This document shows, one piece after another, positions 1 through 10,416 of a stretch of 64,000 nt of DNA. The translations under genes were made by a program, and so were the position numbers. Positions within the stretch are counted from its first letter, which is position 1, and the number at the start of each line of letters is the position of its first letter. Source of the DNA: Cryptomeria japonica (taxonomy: Eukaryota; Streptophyta; Pinopsida; Cupressales; Cupressaceae); contig NC_081406.1 of assembly GCF_030272615.1 (NCBI RefSeq), positions 170,695,361 to 170,759,360 of the forward strand, given 5' to 3'. A model generated the notes under the pieces. The model had not been told where the DNA came from. It searched no databases and was given only the letters and a program-made list of their open reading frames with translations.

Positions 1-2
1 GT

Positions 3-2153
3 CTCAAACAAAAGTTTTGGGCTGAAGCTGTTGCCACTGCTTGCTACCTGATTAACAGGTCTCCTACATCAGCTCTTGTTGATAAAATGCCTATGGAAGC
101 ATGGTCAGGTCACAAGCCTTCATTGAGACATCTTAGAGTTTTTGGTTGTGAGGCATATGCACATGTGCCAAAGGAGAAGCGAACAAAGTTGGAGAACAAG
201 GCTGTGAAATGTATCTTCATCGGGTATAGTTATGGTGTGAAAGGATACAAGCTTTGAGACCCTGTTGCACAAAAGGTAATTCACAATAGAAGTGTTATTT
301 TTAGAGAAATTAAGTCTCCTTCTATTACATTGCAGCCAGAATAGACTAAAAAAGAAGATGTGATTCAACTTCCTTCTACACCTAAAAGAGTTGAATCGAG
401 ACCCCTAGATAGGCAAGAAGTTGAGGAGATCTCATCTAGCTCTGAATCTTCAGAAGAGGAGGAAGAACCTCCAACTCAGCTTGTTCGAAGGTCTACAAGA
501 CATAGACAACCACCTGAAAGGTATTCACCTAATGATTGGAGATGTATTTTTGCTCTGAATACTAGTGTGGATGAACCGAAATCTGTAGAAGAGGCATTAG
601 GTATGAATGATGCAGAATCCTGGAAGATTGCTATGGAGGAAGAAATGGCAGCTTTGAAAAAGAATGATACATGGGATCTTGTACCATTGCCTGAAGGACG
701 AAAACCTGTTGGTTGTAAACGGGTGTTCAAGAAAAAGATTGGTTCAGATGGAAGCATTGAGAAGTATAAAGCAAGGTTGGTTGCAAAAGGCTACTCTTAG
801 GCTAAGGGTGTTGATTACGGTGAGATATTTTCTCCTATTGCAAAAATGACGTCCATTAGATTTTTTCTTTCTATTGCTACTGCTTATGATTTAGAGGTTG
901 AGCAAATGGATGTGAAAACTGCTTTCCTTCATGGTGATTTGGAGGAAGATATTTATATGACACAGCCGGAGCACTATGTGGTGAAAGGCAAAAGTAATTT
1001 GGTTTGTAAATTGAAGAAATCTTTGTATGGCCTCAAACAAAGTCCTAAGATGTGGTACCAGAAATTTGATACATATGTGTTGAGTTTGGGATTTGAACAT
1101 TCTAAATCAGATCATTGTGTTTATTATAAATCTGATGGTGATCATTTCTTATTCATTGCATTGTATGTTGATGATATGTTATTCATTGGTAAAGGGAAAG
1201 GTATGATTTCAGAACTAAAGTCTCAGCTCGCTGCTAAATTTGAAATGAAAGATCTTGGTGCAGAAAAGCACATTCTTGGGATGGAAATTAGAAGAGATAG
1301 GATGAACAGAAAGCTATGGCTAGGCCAGAGTAAGTATGTGAATTCAGTGTTACAGAGGTTCAACATGCAGAATTGTAGACCATTGAGTGTTCCTTTTACA
1401 GTTGGAACAAAACTATCTGTTTCAGATTGTCCTACATCCCCATTGGAGATGGAAGACATGAGCAGAGTGCCTTACCAGAGTGCGGTTGGAAGCTTGATGT
1501 ATGCTATGGTCTGTACTAGACCAGACATTGCCCAAGTAGTGGGAGTACTTTCTAGATATATGTCTAATCCTGGTAGAGTTCATTGGGATGCAGTCAAAAG
1601 AGTCTTCAGATATTTGAAGGGTACTTCAGAGTATTCTTTGTGTTATCATGGTAATTCAGTTGGAGACATGACTTCCCTTGATATCCATGGTTATGTGGAT
1701 TCAGATTGGGCAGGTGATATTGATAGCAGAAGATCCACTAGTGCTTATGTGTTTACTTTGTTTGGTGGTGCAATTAGTTGGATGAGTAAGCGACAAGCTG
1801 TGGTTGCTTTATCCACTACTGAAGCAGAGTATATGGTAGCTACTCATGCTTGTAAAGAGGCCATTTGGATTAAGAGACTGTGTTCGGATATTGGAATAAA
1901 ACAAGGTACAGTGACAGTTTACTGTGACAGTCAGAGTGCAATTAGCCTAGCTAGGAACTTGACATTTCATGCCCAGACCAAACATATTGATGTTCAGTAT
2001 CATTTTGTTAGAGATATGGTCGAAGATGGTAGGGTGAAGCTGGTTAAGTTGAAAACTTTGATGAATGTTGCAGATGCTTTAACTAAGGCTGTGAGCACAG
2101 AGAAGTTCAGATGGTGTTCAGAGTCTATGGGCCTTACGGCCCCTAGCAATTGA
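3..2153 (+). pseudogene. copia pol fragment: integrase C-terminus, RT, RNase H
   Basis: A single frame runs from base 3 to the TGA at 2151-2153 and is broken by TGA 255-257, TAG 342-344 and TAG 798-800. The integrase tail contains RVFGCEAYAHVP; an acidic serine-rich linker and [13 protein letters not shown] precede the RT. RT shows QMDVKTAFLHGDLEEDIYM, LYGLKQSPKMWYQ and the intact catalytic box YVDDM (about 1165-1180). RNase H shows YVDSDWAGD, the SKRQ...LSTTEAEY motif and the closing KHIDVQYHFVRD. From 846 to 2153 the ORF is uninterrupted (435 codons), so RT and RNase H are structurally well preserved. The in-frame stops fit single C-to-T type changes, as expected in methylated retroelement DNA. 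Family assignment is firm; the lineage within copia is not. Confidence 0.93.
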
Positions 2154-2209
2154 TTCATTGTGTTGACATTCCCTTCCGCTCCTGCAAGGTGTTCGACAAG
2201 TGGGAGATT

Positions 2210-3112
2210 TGTTGGGAAAAATGGTGTCTCAACCTTGCATTTATGCGAGGTTACTATTTATAGTAAGTTTTCATTTGAACACCAAATGGTGCAAAACTCT
2301 CCCTGAAGCCTCTGGTTGGCTAGATAAGCATTCCGGTAAAGTTGCGTCGCAAGGTCACAGCTAGTTTTGAAGATATTAAAGTTTTCGTCTTGGAGGGGTG
2401 CGATAAAATGTTTAAACTTAATTTTGGGGGCTTTAGAGGCTCCGAAACGCCCTGAAAAGTGGTCATAATTGGTGCAGCAGGTTAGGAGGTGATAGAGCAC
2501 TTCGCAAGCTTTCCGGTGCTTCAAACGGTTCGTCAATCGGACACCCGGTTCTCAAGTTATGGCCTCCAGAAGTTTGTACTCCTGAAATAGGAAAAATAAT
2601 TTGTATCGGATACATAAATGAGTTGTAAAAGGGAGCGACATGTGTTGATGTGTGCTTTAACATGTCATAGGGCATCTAGAAGGGAGATAAGGTTGGCTAC
2701 ACCTTATTGGGTGGTTTTAGCCCATGGTTTTGTAATACCGTTTGACGGTTTCTTGTATTGTATCTCCTATTTATGAGGTGTGTGAGATAGAGGTTGTGGG
2801 TAAGAGTCTTATGGCTATTGAGTTGTCTCTGAATCTCTGATTAGTGGTACTCCTGCGAAGAGCTTGCTCTGCAAGTATGTTGTAATCTGTTTTTGATTGC
2901 TGAATAAAATATTGAGCTGCTTTTGGAGTGTGGGGTTTTTCTCCCGAAAGGGTTTTCCCCACGTAAATCACTGTGTTGTGGTATGAATGCTATTATATCT
3001 ATTTCTATTTTCTGTAACTCTTGTAAGGATCTGAAAAAGTTTTGCATTACCCTCCTCTCAAGGTTAGTGTAGGAAGTTGTTTCCGCTATTTAACTTCCTT
3101 ACAGCTTCAACA
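2210..3112 (+). repeat. 3' LTR of the left copia element
   Basis: It starts TGTTGGG directly after the purine tract gtgggagatt and ends in CAACA, giving a TGTTG/CAACA terminal inverted repeat and a length of 903 bp. A TATTTATA-like box lies near 2250 and an AATAAA signal at 2903-2908. The right border is supported by the abrupt start of minus-strand coding sequence at 3113. The partner LTR is not in the window, so the ends are inferred from terminal motifs only. Confidence 0.8.
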
Positions 3113-3902
3113 ATTGCTTTATCTTTCTGTGGTAATCTATCGAAAAAATGCCCATAACTCATTTTTATATGGATCCTCCGCTCTTTGTCGCCTTCCCATA
3201 GCTCTCATTAGAGTTTGTCTACTTATCTTCAATTGTTTACTTGTATTTCTAATGAGGCGAGCTTTCTTAGTTTGAGTGCTTACAATTGTTGATGTAATGA
3301 CACGTCCTGTGGAATTACTATCTTTTGTGCGTGAGTTAGAACCAACAGTATCATATGCATTTATCAAATTCTTCACAATAGATTTGTCACTTGATTCAAT
3401 CGATGTTCTTAGCCCAAGAATCTTCATTATGGGCCTAAATTTCAGATTTCTCATCATTTCAACAAATAGTTGACATCTTCCCATCTCATTTAAAGGCTCA
3501 AAAAATATTTTCCATATTCGGTTAGCATGTCTTTGACAAGTACGCTTCGAAATCTTGTCAACCATTGGTTTCAAAATTAGCATCAATATCAATCAAATAC
3601 TTAGGCTTTCTATGCAAAACTCTAGGAGGTGTTCTCAAACTTTGAGTTACCTCACAATTAGGAATGTCAACAACATTAGGGATAGGTGGCATACCTTCAA
3701 CCGGAGATGAAAATGATGACATACCTTGAAATTGAGGTGTACAAGATGGTGTAGCTCTAATACTTGATGTCAATCGTGAAGTACTTGCAACATCAAATGT
3801 CATAGAGGGAGTGCATTCAATATGAGATGTTGTAGAGGCCAACGGTGTGCCAATAAGAGATGGTGTGCCTTCAACTTGAGATGTAAGAGATGGGGTGCCT
3901 TA
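3113..3902 (-). pseudogene. unidentified gene, distal fragment (split by two retrotransposons)
   Basis: On the minus strand two overlapping frames read through: about 3842-3558 (serine/threonine/proline-rich, ending VLHRKPKYLIDID) and 3592-3137 (a basic region with ISRQTLMRAMGRRQRAEDPY). A frameshift separates them near 3560-3590, and another near 3150 moves the frame after ELWAFF to one reading RLPQKDKA. The segment KQLKISRQTLMRAMGRRQR could be a helix-turn-helix, but I do not recognise the family. It may be a multicopy transposon-associated gene rather than a single-copy host gene. Its N-terminal part lies at 11613-11881 across an inserted LTR element. Its C-terminal part was cut off by the copia element ending at 3112. 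Confidence 0.6.
3898..3902. other. target-site duplication (left copy) of the 7.7-kb LTR element
   Basis: cctta here matches ccttc at 11613-11617 in four of five bases. The interrupted gene has internal tandem similarity (a gtgccttcaacttg-like segment occurs just upstream), which shows that ccttc is the ancestral target and that the left copy has mutated once. Confidence 0.75.
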
Positions 3903-5078
3903 TGTTGGCATTTTGATGATTATGTTGTGATTGTCATTGATGGACACACACTTGCTATAAGATCACTTTGAGAATGTATGAATTATGCTCAACTGATAAT
4001 TGTTCCAAACCGGTATCATGTTGTAGTCTTTAGACTACTATTGTTATGCAGAAAGTGTTTACCGATCTCAAGCAGCATAAAGACCTCAAGTAGTTCGAGG
4101 ATCTCAAGCGGAGCGGAGCAAAGGAACTAAAGCGGCAGTTATCATATTTCCAGTCTTCATTTTGGCAAACCGGTAATTGGTGAAAGTGTGAACCAGCAAT
4201 CAGTTTAATATTTGAACCAGTATTACTCTGAGTTCCAAACCGACAACTGGCATTTTGTATGAACTGGTATCACTCTCTGATGAGTTACCATCCATCGTTT
4301 GTTTAGTGGTGCCGACACTCTGGCGGTGCTTTTGTGTTGTGTTACCAAATGTGTCTAGGTACACTGAACCTAGGAACTTGTACTGTAATCCTATTGGACA
4401 GACATGAAATCAGACTCCTTCTTAAGGACATCATGTCTAGGGTTTTAGGTGTGTTGTTAGGGTTTTTGGTGGTTGATGAGTTTGAGTGTGTTGTAACAGA
4501 GTGTGGAGTTTTTCTGAAGATTGAAGTAATGCAACATGCATTAATAATGAGCTTTAATGGATCTAACCAAGTAGACTGTGCTAGTTTCTAGATCACTTAG
4601 TTGTTGATTACTTACATCTTCGACAAGTCTGAAAACCCTTAACCGGGTAGGCCTGGCAAAGCCTTTGCAAATCCTCTAACAAGGTGGTTCACATCTGTGG
4701 ATCTTAAATCCTCTCACAAGGTAGTCTTTAATCGGACTTATCTCCTAACAGAGATTTAGATTCCTAACAGGATCTGTTCTGATAACATTGTATGACCTTA
4801 ACCGGTCTGACCCTAACCAGTCTGGTTACTATTCTGCAGATAGTTACTTGTGAGTTTCATCTCACCGTGGTTTTTCCCATTTGGGTTTCCATGTCAAAAT
4901 CTCTTGTGTTATGGTGATTGTGCTTCTGTGGGTGAATACATTATTTTCTATTTGGTTTGCATGTGTGCTAACCGGTTTGTTTGCTAAACTATTTTACCAA
5001 TTTACTGCTAGACTAGTAAAGTATTTAAGTATAGTGATTTTGGGTATTCTAATTCACCCCCCCTCTTAGTATTCATCA
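3903..5078 (+). repeat. 5' LTR of the 7.7-kb non-autonomous element
   Basis: It begins TGTTGGCATTTTG and ends TTCATCA just before the primer binding site. ACCGGT or one-step decayed forms (ACTGGT, ACCAGT) recur through it. The partner at 10417-11612 is alignable throughout. The 5' copy lacks a roughly 20-bp duplication of a cataaagacct segment present near 10590-10610 in the 3' copy. Short open frames (for example 4334-4591, mirrored at 10865-11122) are within-LTR noise. Confidence 0.92.
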
Positions 5079-5080
5079 AT

Positions 5081-5093
5081 TGGTATCAGAGCC
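5081..5093 (+). other. primer binding site (initiator Met tRNA type)
   Basis: TGGTATCAGAGCC starts two bases after the LTR end. It is the usual iMet-tRNA-complementary site of plant copia elements and the start point for minus-strand DNA synthesis. Confidence 0.9.
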
Positions 5094-5128
5094 AACCTTT
5101 CTATAAGTTTAACCACTTGAAAGGAGAT

Positions 5129-6409
5129 ATGGGGGAATACACTGTGAGGGAACTTACTCATCGGCTCACTCAGTCTGAGTAAGCTTATGTTGAACTTATG
5201 GTCAAATATAAGGCCTCTCAGGCAAAAAGGAGAGAACATGCTGAAAAACTGATGGAGCTAACTGAAAACAGTTCCTCTGATGAAGCGGACATGGAAGCCC
5301 TAATTCAAGAAGTAGAAAAGATGAATGAAACCAATTCCAACCTAAGAAAGGAGTTGGAAGGACTGACTATCCGAATGTGTCAAGAGCTTGAGAACCAGAG
5401 GAAAGTTGAAGATCTGGTGAAAGACAAAGACTGTGAGATCTCAAAGCTAAAGCAAGAGATTAGTGTTCTTACCACTAATCTTCATGAGAGCAGAATGGAA
5501 AAAGAAGAAATGCAAGGTGAACTGAATATGGCTATTTCTGAGAATTCAACCCTGAAGGAATCCAATGTTACTATTTCCAAAGAACTCACTGAGTCTTAGG
5601 AAATACTTGCCAAATTCAATAAAAGCACTATTAAGCTAGAGCAAAAGCTTGAATAAGCTAAACCGGTAAAGAATACTAATGGACTTGGTTTCTCTGAATG
5701 TGAGAAAGGTGAGACATCTAGAACAAAAGATGGAACATCAAAGAAGCAATCGACATCAAAGGAAAAAGGTAAGCAAAAGTTCAAACCTGTTTGCTTTAAC
5801 TGTCTCAAGGAAGGACACACTGCTAAGGTATGCAAAAGTAAGGCTTAAAATAATTTTCCTTATTTTCTAAGCGATAAGCCTAGATCCAACAGATTCAATG
5901 GTAAATGTTATGCATGCAACAAGTTTGGGCATAGAGAATTTGAATGCAGGACTGTCATGCACAATACCGGAAGGTATCCTCAAAGGAGTCAAGGAGTTTT
6001 TCCTAAACCCTCTAGGAACCGGAACCCAAACTGGTTTAATACCTATAATCATCAGTCAGGTAGCGGTGGCTATCAAGCGACAACTGGATGGAGAGAAAAC
6101 TATTGGATTTTTCATGGTCATGGTCGCATTGCTGCAACATGCAGAAGGAAAAATGCAAACATGAATAAAGGACCTTAGAGAGCACCTGGAATGGTTTTCT
6201 ATCATTGTAACAAACTGGGTCATACAGCAAGGTTCTATAGGATGAGAAAGAATATATCAGATGATATACCGGTCACTCCGGAAGGAAAGATTGATGTTGA
6301 TATTGTTCAAGCAGGTATGAAGAAAACCTAGAAGAAGAAGCCAGAAGAAGTAATTCAAGAAGAACTGGTTTCTGCACCTAGTGTGGAAGCTATTGAACCG
6401 ACAAACTAA
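5129..6409 (+). pseudogene. gag-like protein with coiled coil and CCHC knuckles, decayed
   Basis: The ATG at 5129 follows a short leader after the primer site. The frame stays the same to TAA 6407-6409 but contains stops at 5180-5182, near 5597, near 5654, near 5846, near 6176 and near 6329. The first third is heptad-rich (MEALIQEVEKMNETN, DCEISKLKQEISVL), a likely assembly coiled coil. Two CCHC zinc knuckles follow in frame: CFNCLKEGHTAKVC (from 5792) and CYACNKFGHREFEC (near 5910). A third, FYHCNKLGHTARFY, has lost outer cysteines. Such knuckles bind genomic RNA during particle assembly. Nearly all stops fit C-to-T change at glutamine-type codons. The product would be about 427 residues. 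Assignment as gag rests on position and knuckles. Confidence 0.82.
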
Positions 6410-6850
6410 GCATCAGAAAAGCTTAGGAGGAGCAAACGGTGAAATACCTCGAACCCTCGGTTGACATAGGTAAAAGACCTTAACCAATATGAGATACCTA
6501 TCTTTTGGCAGAAGACCGGAACCGGTAAAAGGCAAATTAGGGTTTACGCCCTAATAGTAGAGCATTTATTATGGTAGGTGGAGAATCTATTTAAAAGGAA
6601 TTTTCAAATCATTTCTCACTATCATTTTTTGAGCAAAGAATTTTTCAAGTGCAGAGCGAAGAAAAGTGATTTACACTGTGATACAAAGAATTTATCAAAA
6701 TTCTGAAGAAGAATCTGAAGCAAACATCTATGGGAGAAGTGTAGAACGCAAAGCAGTATTTCAAGAACCGAAGGAGTGTGTAGAAAAGTTCAAATTGTGA
6801 AGCCCTAAATTTCAATCTACGAAGGTATTTTTCAAAATTCTCTATTTATC
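6410..6850 (+). promoter_or_regulatory. gag-ORF2 spacer with promoter/5'-UTR-like character
   Basis: No ORF is visible. TATTTAAAAG at 6588-6597 resembles a plant TATA box. About 30 bp downstream is a pyrimidine-rich CTCACTATC (near 6617-6625), followed by a purine-rich, ATG-poor leader of about 220 bp that ends in tatcATGG, a good plant start context. This suggests ORF2 is expressed from its own subgenomic transcript or was captured with its promoter. A donor-like AAG|GTATTT near 6820 could also mark a spliced leader. No transcript evidence is available. Confidence 0.35.
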
Positions 6851-9800
6851 ATGGCTTTTGCATCACATGCTAGTTCTAGTGCACCTGTTGATTCTATAGA
6901 TTTCATCAAACGAAAGGCAAAATGCAATGCCCTATCCCAAGTACCCGTTGGAGTTATAGTGGAGGAAGGTATTCCAGATTACATTGATTGTAAAATTGAA
7001 GACTTAGGGTCTCTTGTAATCCATTCCCAGTTGAGTCTATTATGCGGAAAGGATAAGAAGATTAAACCAGAATTCAGTATTCTGGAGAAGAAGAAACTTC
7101 ACAACGCAATTTATTTTCTTGAAGAATTTTTGGATGATCACATTCATATTATTTTGAGCAGAGTACATGGTGATAAGATGTACTTAGAGCGGATGCATGA
7201 TATCACACCAGAAGCAATTCATGTTGTCACCAGTTTCTACAATGTCGGTGAAGTGCCAACCCTAAAGAAGGTTAGCAAGACATAAATGACTAAGCTCACC
7301 GGTTTAGTGAGTGATTCATGGGGAATGACTATAAATTCCATCAAGGATGATCTAGTTAAATATGTGTGTATGGTGATAGGATACCAGTCCTTCCATGCCA
7401 GCAGAATCAACTTTGTCTCTGCTGCAGCGGTAAATGTCGCCTATAGGATGATCAAGGAAGATGCATCATTTGATCTGTGCACTTGTATGCAAAGACAACT
7501 TCTGTTGAATCTCAATTCAATCAAACAAGACAATGCATTTAGATTTAAGTTCGGACAGCTATTAGTTGGGTTGTTCTTTTACTTCCAAGGCTACTTTCCA
7601 CGAGTAGGTGATATTCAGTGGTCTCCTGACCAACCGATGACAAAGCAAATCAAGGAAAGTCTAAAAGCGGTTGGAACCGGCTATCCGGAAGTACTAAATA
7701 AATACTTTGATGAGTTCAGATACAAAATGAACCAAAGGGTAAGAATATCCAGCGATATAGTGAAAAAGTATGAGGAAGACATTTGCTTCACCATCAAAGT
7801 GGATGAATGCATAATGGAGGCCGTTGAGCCCAGACATGAAGAAGTAGAGCCTATGGGCTATGAGGTAATGTATGATATGTTGGATGGGTATGCTTCTACC
7901 CTAATCACCTCACCCCTTGATCCAAAGGCAAAGAGAACCGACACCTATTTGGAAAGGGTGACATCAGTTGAAGAACCCGCAGTGCCTTCAGCATCGACAC
8001 CGGTTACTCTAGCAAATCCCAAAGTGACCAAGCGGTCATCAGTAAAGAAGAAACCGGAAGCAGAACCTGCCGTCTTTGAGAGGAAGCGAAAGACAAAAAT
8101 CAATACACCGAACTCAGAAGAAATTGTGTCAGAAGAACTACCTAAGAAGACTAGGCAAGTGAGGAAAAAGACAAAGAATGAACTGGCTACATCTGCACCG
8201 GTAAATATAGATATTTCCTCTTACAAACCTTTGACACATTGTCAGAGGATTATTAAGAATATCAAAAGGAAATTGCTTAGTGATTTAAAAGATTATTTTG
8301 ATGATTTTTCTGATATAGAGAAAGAAGAAGTAGAGCAGGAAATTATTAATTATTTATGTGTTAATGACCGGTGGCCATCATAAATTAGATCTGATGTACC
8401 TAATTCTTTATATAATTCTTTGGACAACAAATGGCGCATTGCCATTGAGAAAGAACAAGAAATAAGGGAGGAAATATTTGCACAATATTTTCCTGATGTA
8501 TCTCATTCAGAACTCTATGAAGTTGTGGACAAATATAAAGGTCTCTTCTTTATGAGAAGAAGAAGACTCCTGTTACTAGAGGGAAAAGCCTCTAAAGTGG
8601 TAAAAGATACCCACTTTCATGCACAAGCTACTTTGAAGATGCATCAAGTGGCTGAAGCCAACAGGAAAGCGGAGCAAGAACTGGAAACCAATAAACCGGA
8701 TGAGGTGTATGATAGTGAAACAGAACCGGTCACTGAACAAATGAAAGCCACTGACGTTGACGCCTTAGATGGTGAAAAAGTTACTCAAGGTACACCATCA
8801 GAAGGAATAGGACAGGAGAAGCAGGCGGAAGAAGAAAAGAAGCAACAGGAAATAAAAAAGAAGAAATAGGCAGATGAAGAGGAAAAGAGAAAAGAGGACG
8901 AATAGAGGAAAGCTAAAGAGGAAAAGAGAAAAGAGGAGGAAAAGAGGAAAGAGGAAGAGGATAAGAGAAAAGAAAAGGAAAAGAAGAAACAAGAGGAAGA
9001 AAAGAAGAAGAAGGAAGAGGAAAAGGAAGAAGAGTAGAAGCGGAAAAAGGAAAAGAAGAAACGGGAAGAGGAGAAGAGGAAAAAGGAAGAGGAGAAGAAG
9101 AAGGATGAAGAAGAAAATAAGCGGAAAGATGAAGAGAAGAGACAAGAAGAAGAGAAAAGAAAGAAAGAAGAGAGGAGCAGAGGAAGGCTCAAGAAGACAA
9201 GCAAAAATCCAAGGATAAGGAAGCAGCGGCAAAGAGCACACAGGTGGAGACTCCAATGGCAACCGGTAGTCAGGCTAAACTAGCTGACATTGCTAGTTCC
9301 ATTGACCTCCAATCTACAAATGAAATGGAGTTTCTCCAAAGCATCAAGCTTGCCCAAGAACACCTGGAAGTAATAAGGAGGAAAAAGGAGCAAGATGTGA
9401 TCCAAGCTGCGGTGGACACTTACCAGTTTGATACCCAGTACCAAACTCCCTAGTACCGATTCCTCTCTTGCACAATTGAAACTTCTATGTATAGTTGTGG
9501 AAGACCAGGTCCAAAGCCTAGAAGAGGTTGCAGAAGAAAATGCCAAGAAGAAACATCAAAAGGCTCTGGACACTTCCTTGGTGAAAAAGTTAACAGACCT
9601 CCGGTCTGATCTTTAGAAGGCACAGAAGGACATTAGAGATGCAATGGATGAGGGCAATCTACTACTCAACAAGATTTGTCAACCTCATTTATTTTGTGAT
9701 GATGTTCTCACTCAGAAGGACAAATTGCAAACTGATATGCAGTCATTTATTAGCACCTTCAAGATGCCATATGACTCCTTCTCCACATATGGACAAACTG

Positions 9801-10107
9801 CTCACCGGTTTCAACTTCAGTCTACAAGACTAGAGGCAGAGATAAGCAACTGAACACGTAATTTGTAGGAACTTCAACTGGTCCTACTACCATGACTACA
9901 AATTCTCTAGAAATGCTACCTCAATATAGATGCCCTAACGGTTACTCAAGAGATGAGTACCATGGATGCCATTGAGGAGCGGGTTTATCAGATGCAAACA
10001 AAGCATGAGGTTGCTACCTCATTGCTTGAATCATGGTCTTTATCCATGAAGACATTTATGCAGGACTTTAAATCCATTTTTGACAAATTTCATTCTCTAT
10101 TGTCATG
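6851..10107 (+). pseudogene. ORF2 of the non-autonomous element, unknown function (about 1,085 codons)
   Basis: From ATG 6851 one frame runs to about 9180, broken by TAA 7283-7285, TAA 8381-8383, TAG near 8867 and others. It then shifts frame to 9244-9453 and continues with further stops to TGA near 10107. Layout: a globular, mixed alpha/beta-looking part (codons about 1-340, with LVGLFFYFQGYFPRVGDIQW); a basic disordered part with NLS-like clusters (VKKKPEAEP, FERKRKTK, KKTRQVRKKTK; about 390-445); a helical part (IEKEQEIREEIFAQYF); an extreme Lys/Glu charged helix (about 655-780); and C-terminal coiled coils (EFLQSIKLAQEHLEVIRRKK). There is no signal peptide or convincing membrane span, so it is not an obvious env. 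No protease, RT or integrase motif is present. I do not recognise the family. It may be a retroelement accessory protein or a captured host gene. Confidence 0.6.
8815..9195 (+). repeat. almost pure purine (GAA/GAG/AAG) stretch in ORF2
   Basis: About 380 bp made almost wholly of A and G encode the K/E-rich segment. Long Phe/Ser- or Leu-rich frames on the opposite strand are only the shadow of this composition. Such homopurine tracts can expand by slippage and may form triplex DNA; stops and the frameshift near 9180 lie in or next to it. Confidence 0.8.
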
Positions 10108-10320
10108 AACTCTTATTTTGTTAATACTAATAGAACAGGGGTTATTCAGATGTACTTTGTCATTGTTGGCAAAGGGGTAGTAGTATACTTGAATTAAAAT
10201 TTTGATGAGGAATAGTATCTGTATTTAAATTTTGATGCATTCTATGTATACTTTCATGTCTTTCTCTGTAAGAAAGTTGTATACATTGTATTGTCTGCAA
10301 AAGAGATAGTGTATATGCTT

Positions 10321-10416
10321 AGGGGGAGTAATTTTGTTTATGGCATGATTTTTTTGTAAAACACTTAGATGTCAAAATTTTTCCTAAGTCTTGCCATCAA
10401 TGCCAAAGGGGGAGAT
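10321..10416 (+). promoter_or_regulatory. duplicated polypurine tracts upstream of the 3' LTR
   Basis: AGGGGGAGTA at 10321-10330 and AAAGGGGGAGAT at 10405-10416, the latter touching the LTR start, are candidates for plus-strand DNA priming. Multiple GGGGGAG tracts before the 3' LTR are a known Sirevirus trait. The stretch GCCATCAATGCCAAAGGGGG also occurs before the 3' LTR of the copia element at 53.9-60.6 kb. Confidence 0.8.

Larger units (their letters stand above)
1..3112 (+). mobile_element. Ty1/copia LTR retrotransposon, 3' part only
   Basis: The window opens inside the integrase region of a copia element and runs through reverse transcriptase and RNase H to a polypurine tract (about 2197-2209) and a complete 3' LTR. 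The integrase-before-RT order defines Ty1/copia. The 5' LTR, gag and protease lie outside the window, so age and target duplication cannot be judged. The 3' LTR abuts at 3113 a minus-strand pseudogene that continues to 3902, so this copy probably inserted into that gene. The next five bases, attgc, should recur left of the missing 5' LTR. Confidence 0.93.

Noticed and set aside
8785-9262. Two long minus-strand open frames rich in Ser/Phe or Leu/Phe
   Set aside because: They are the mirror of the homopurine K/E-coding tract in ORF2; composition alone keeps them open.
6851-10107. ORF2 as a retroviral-type envelope
   Set aside because: No signal peptide, no clear membrane anchor and no cysteine pattern; highly charged and coiled-coil instead.
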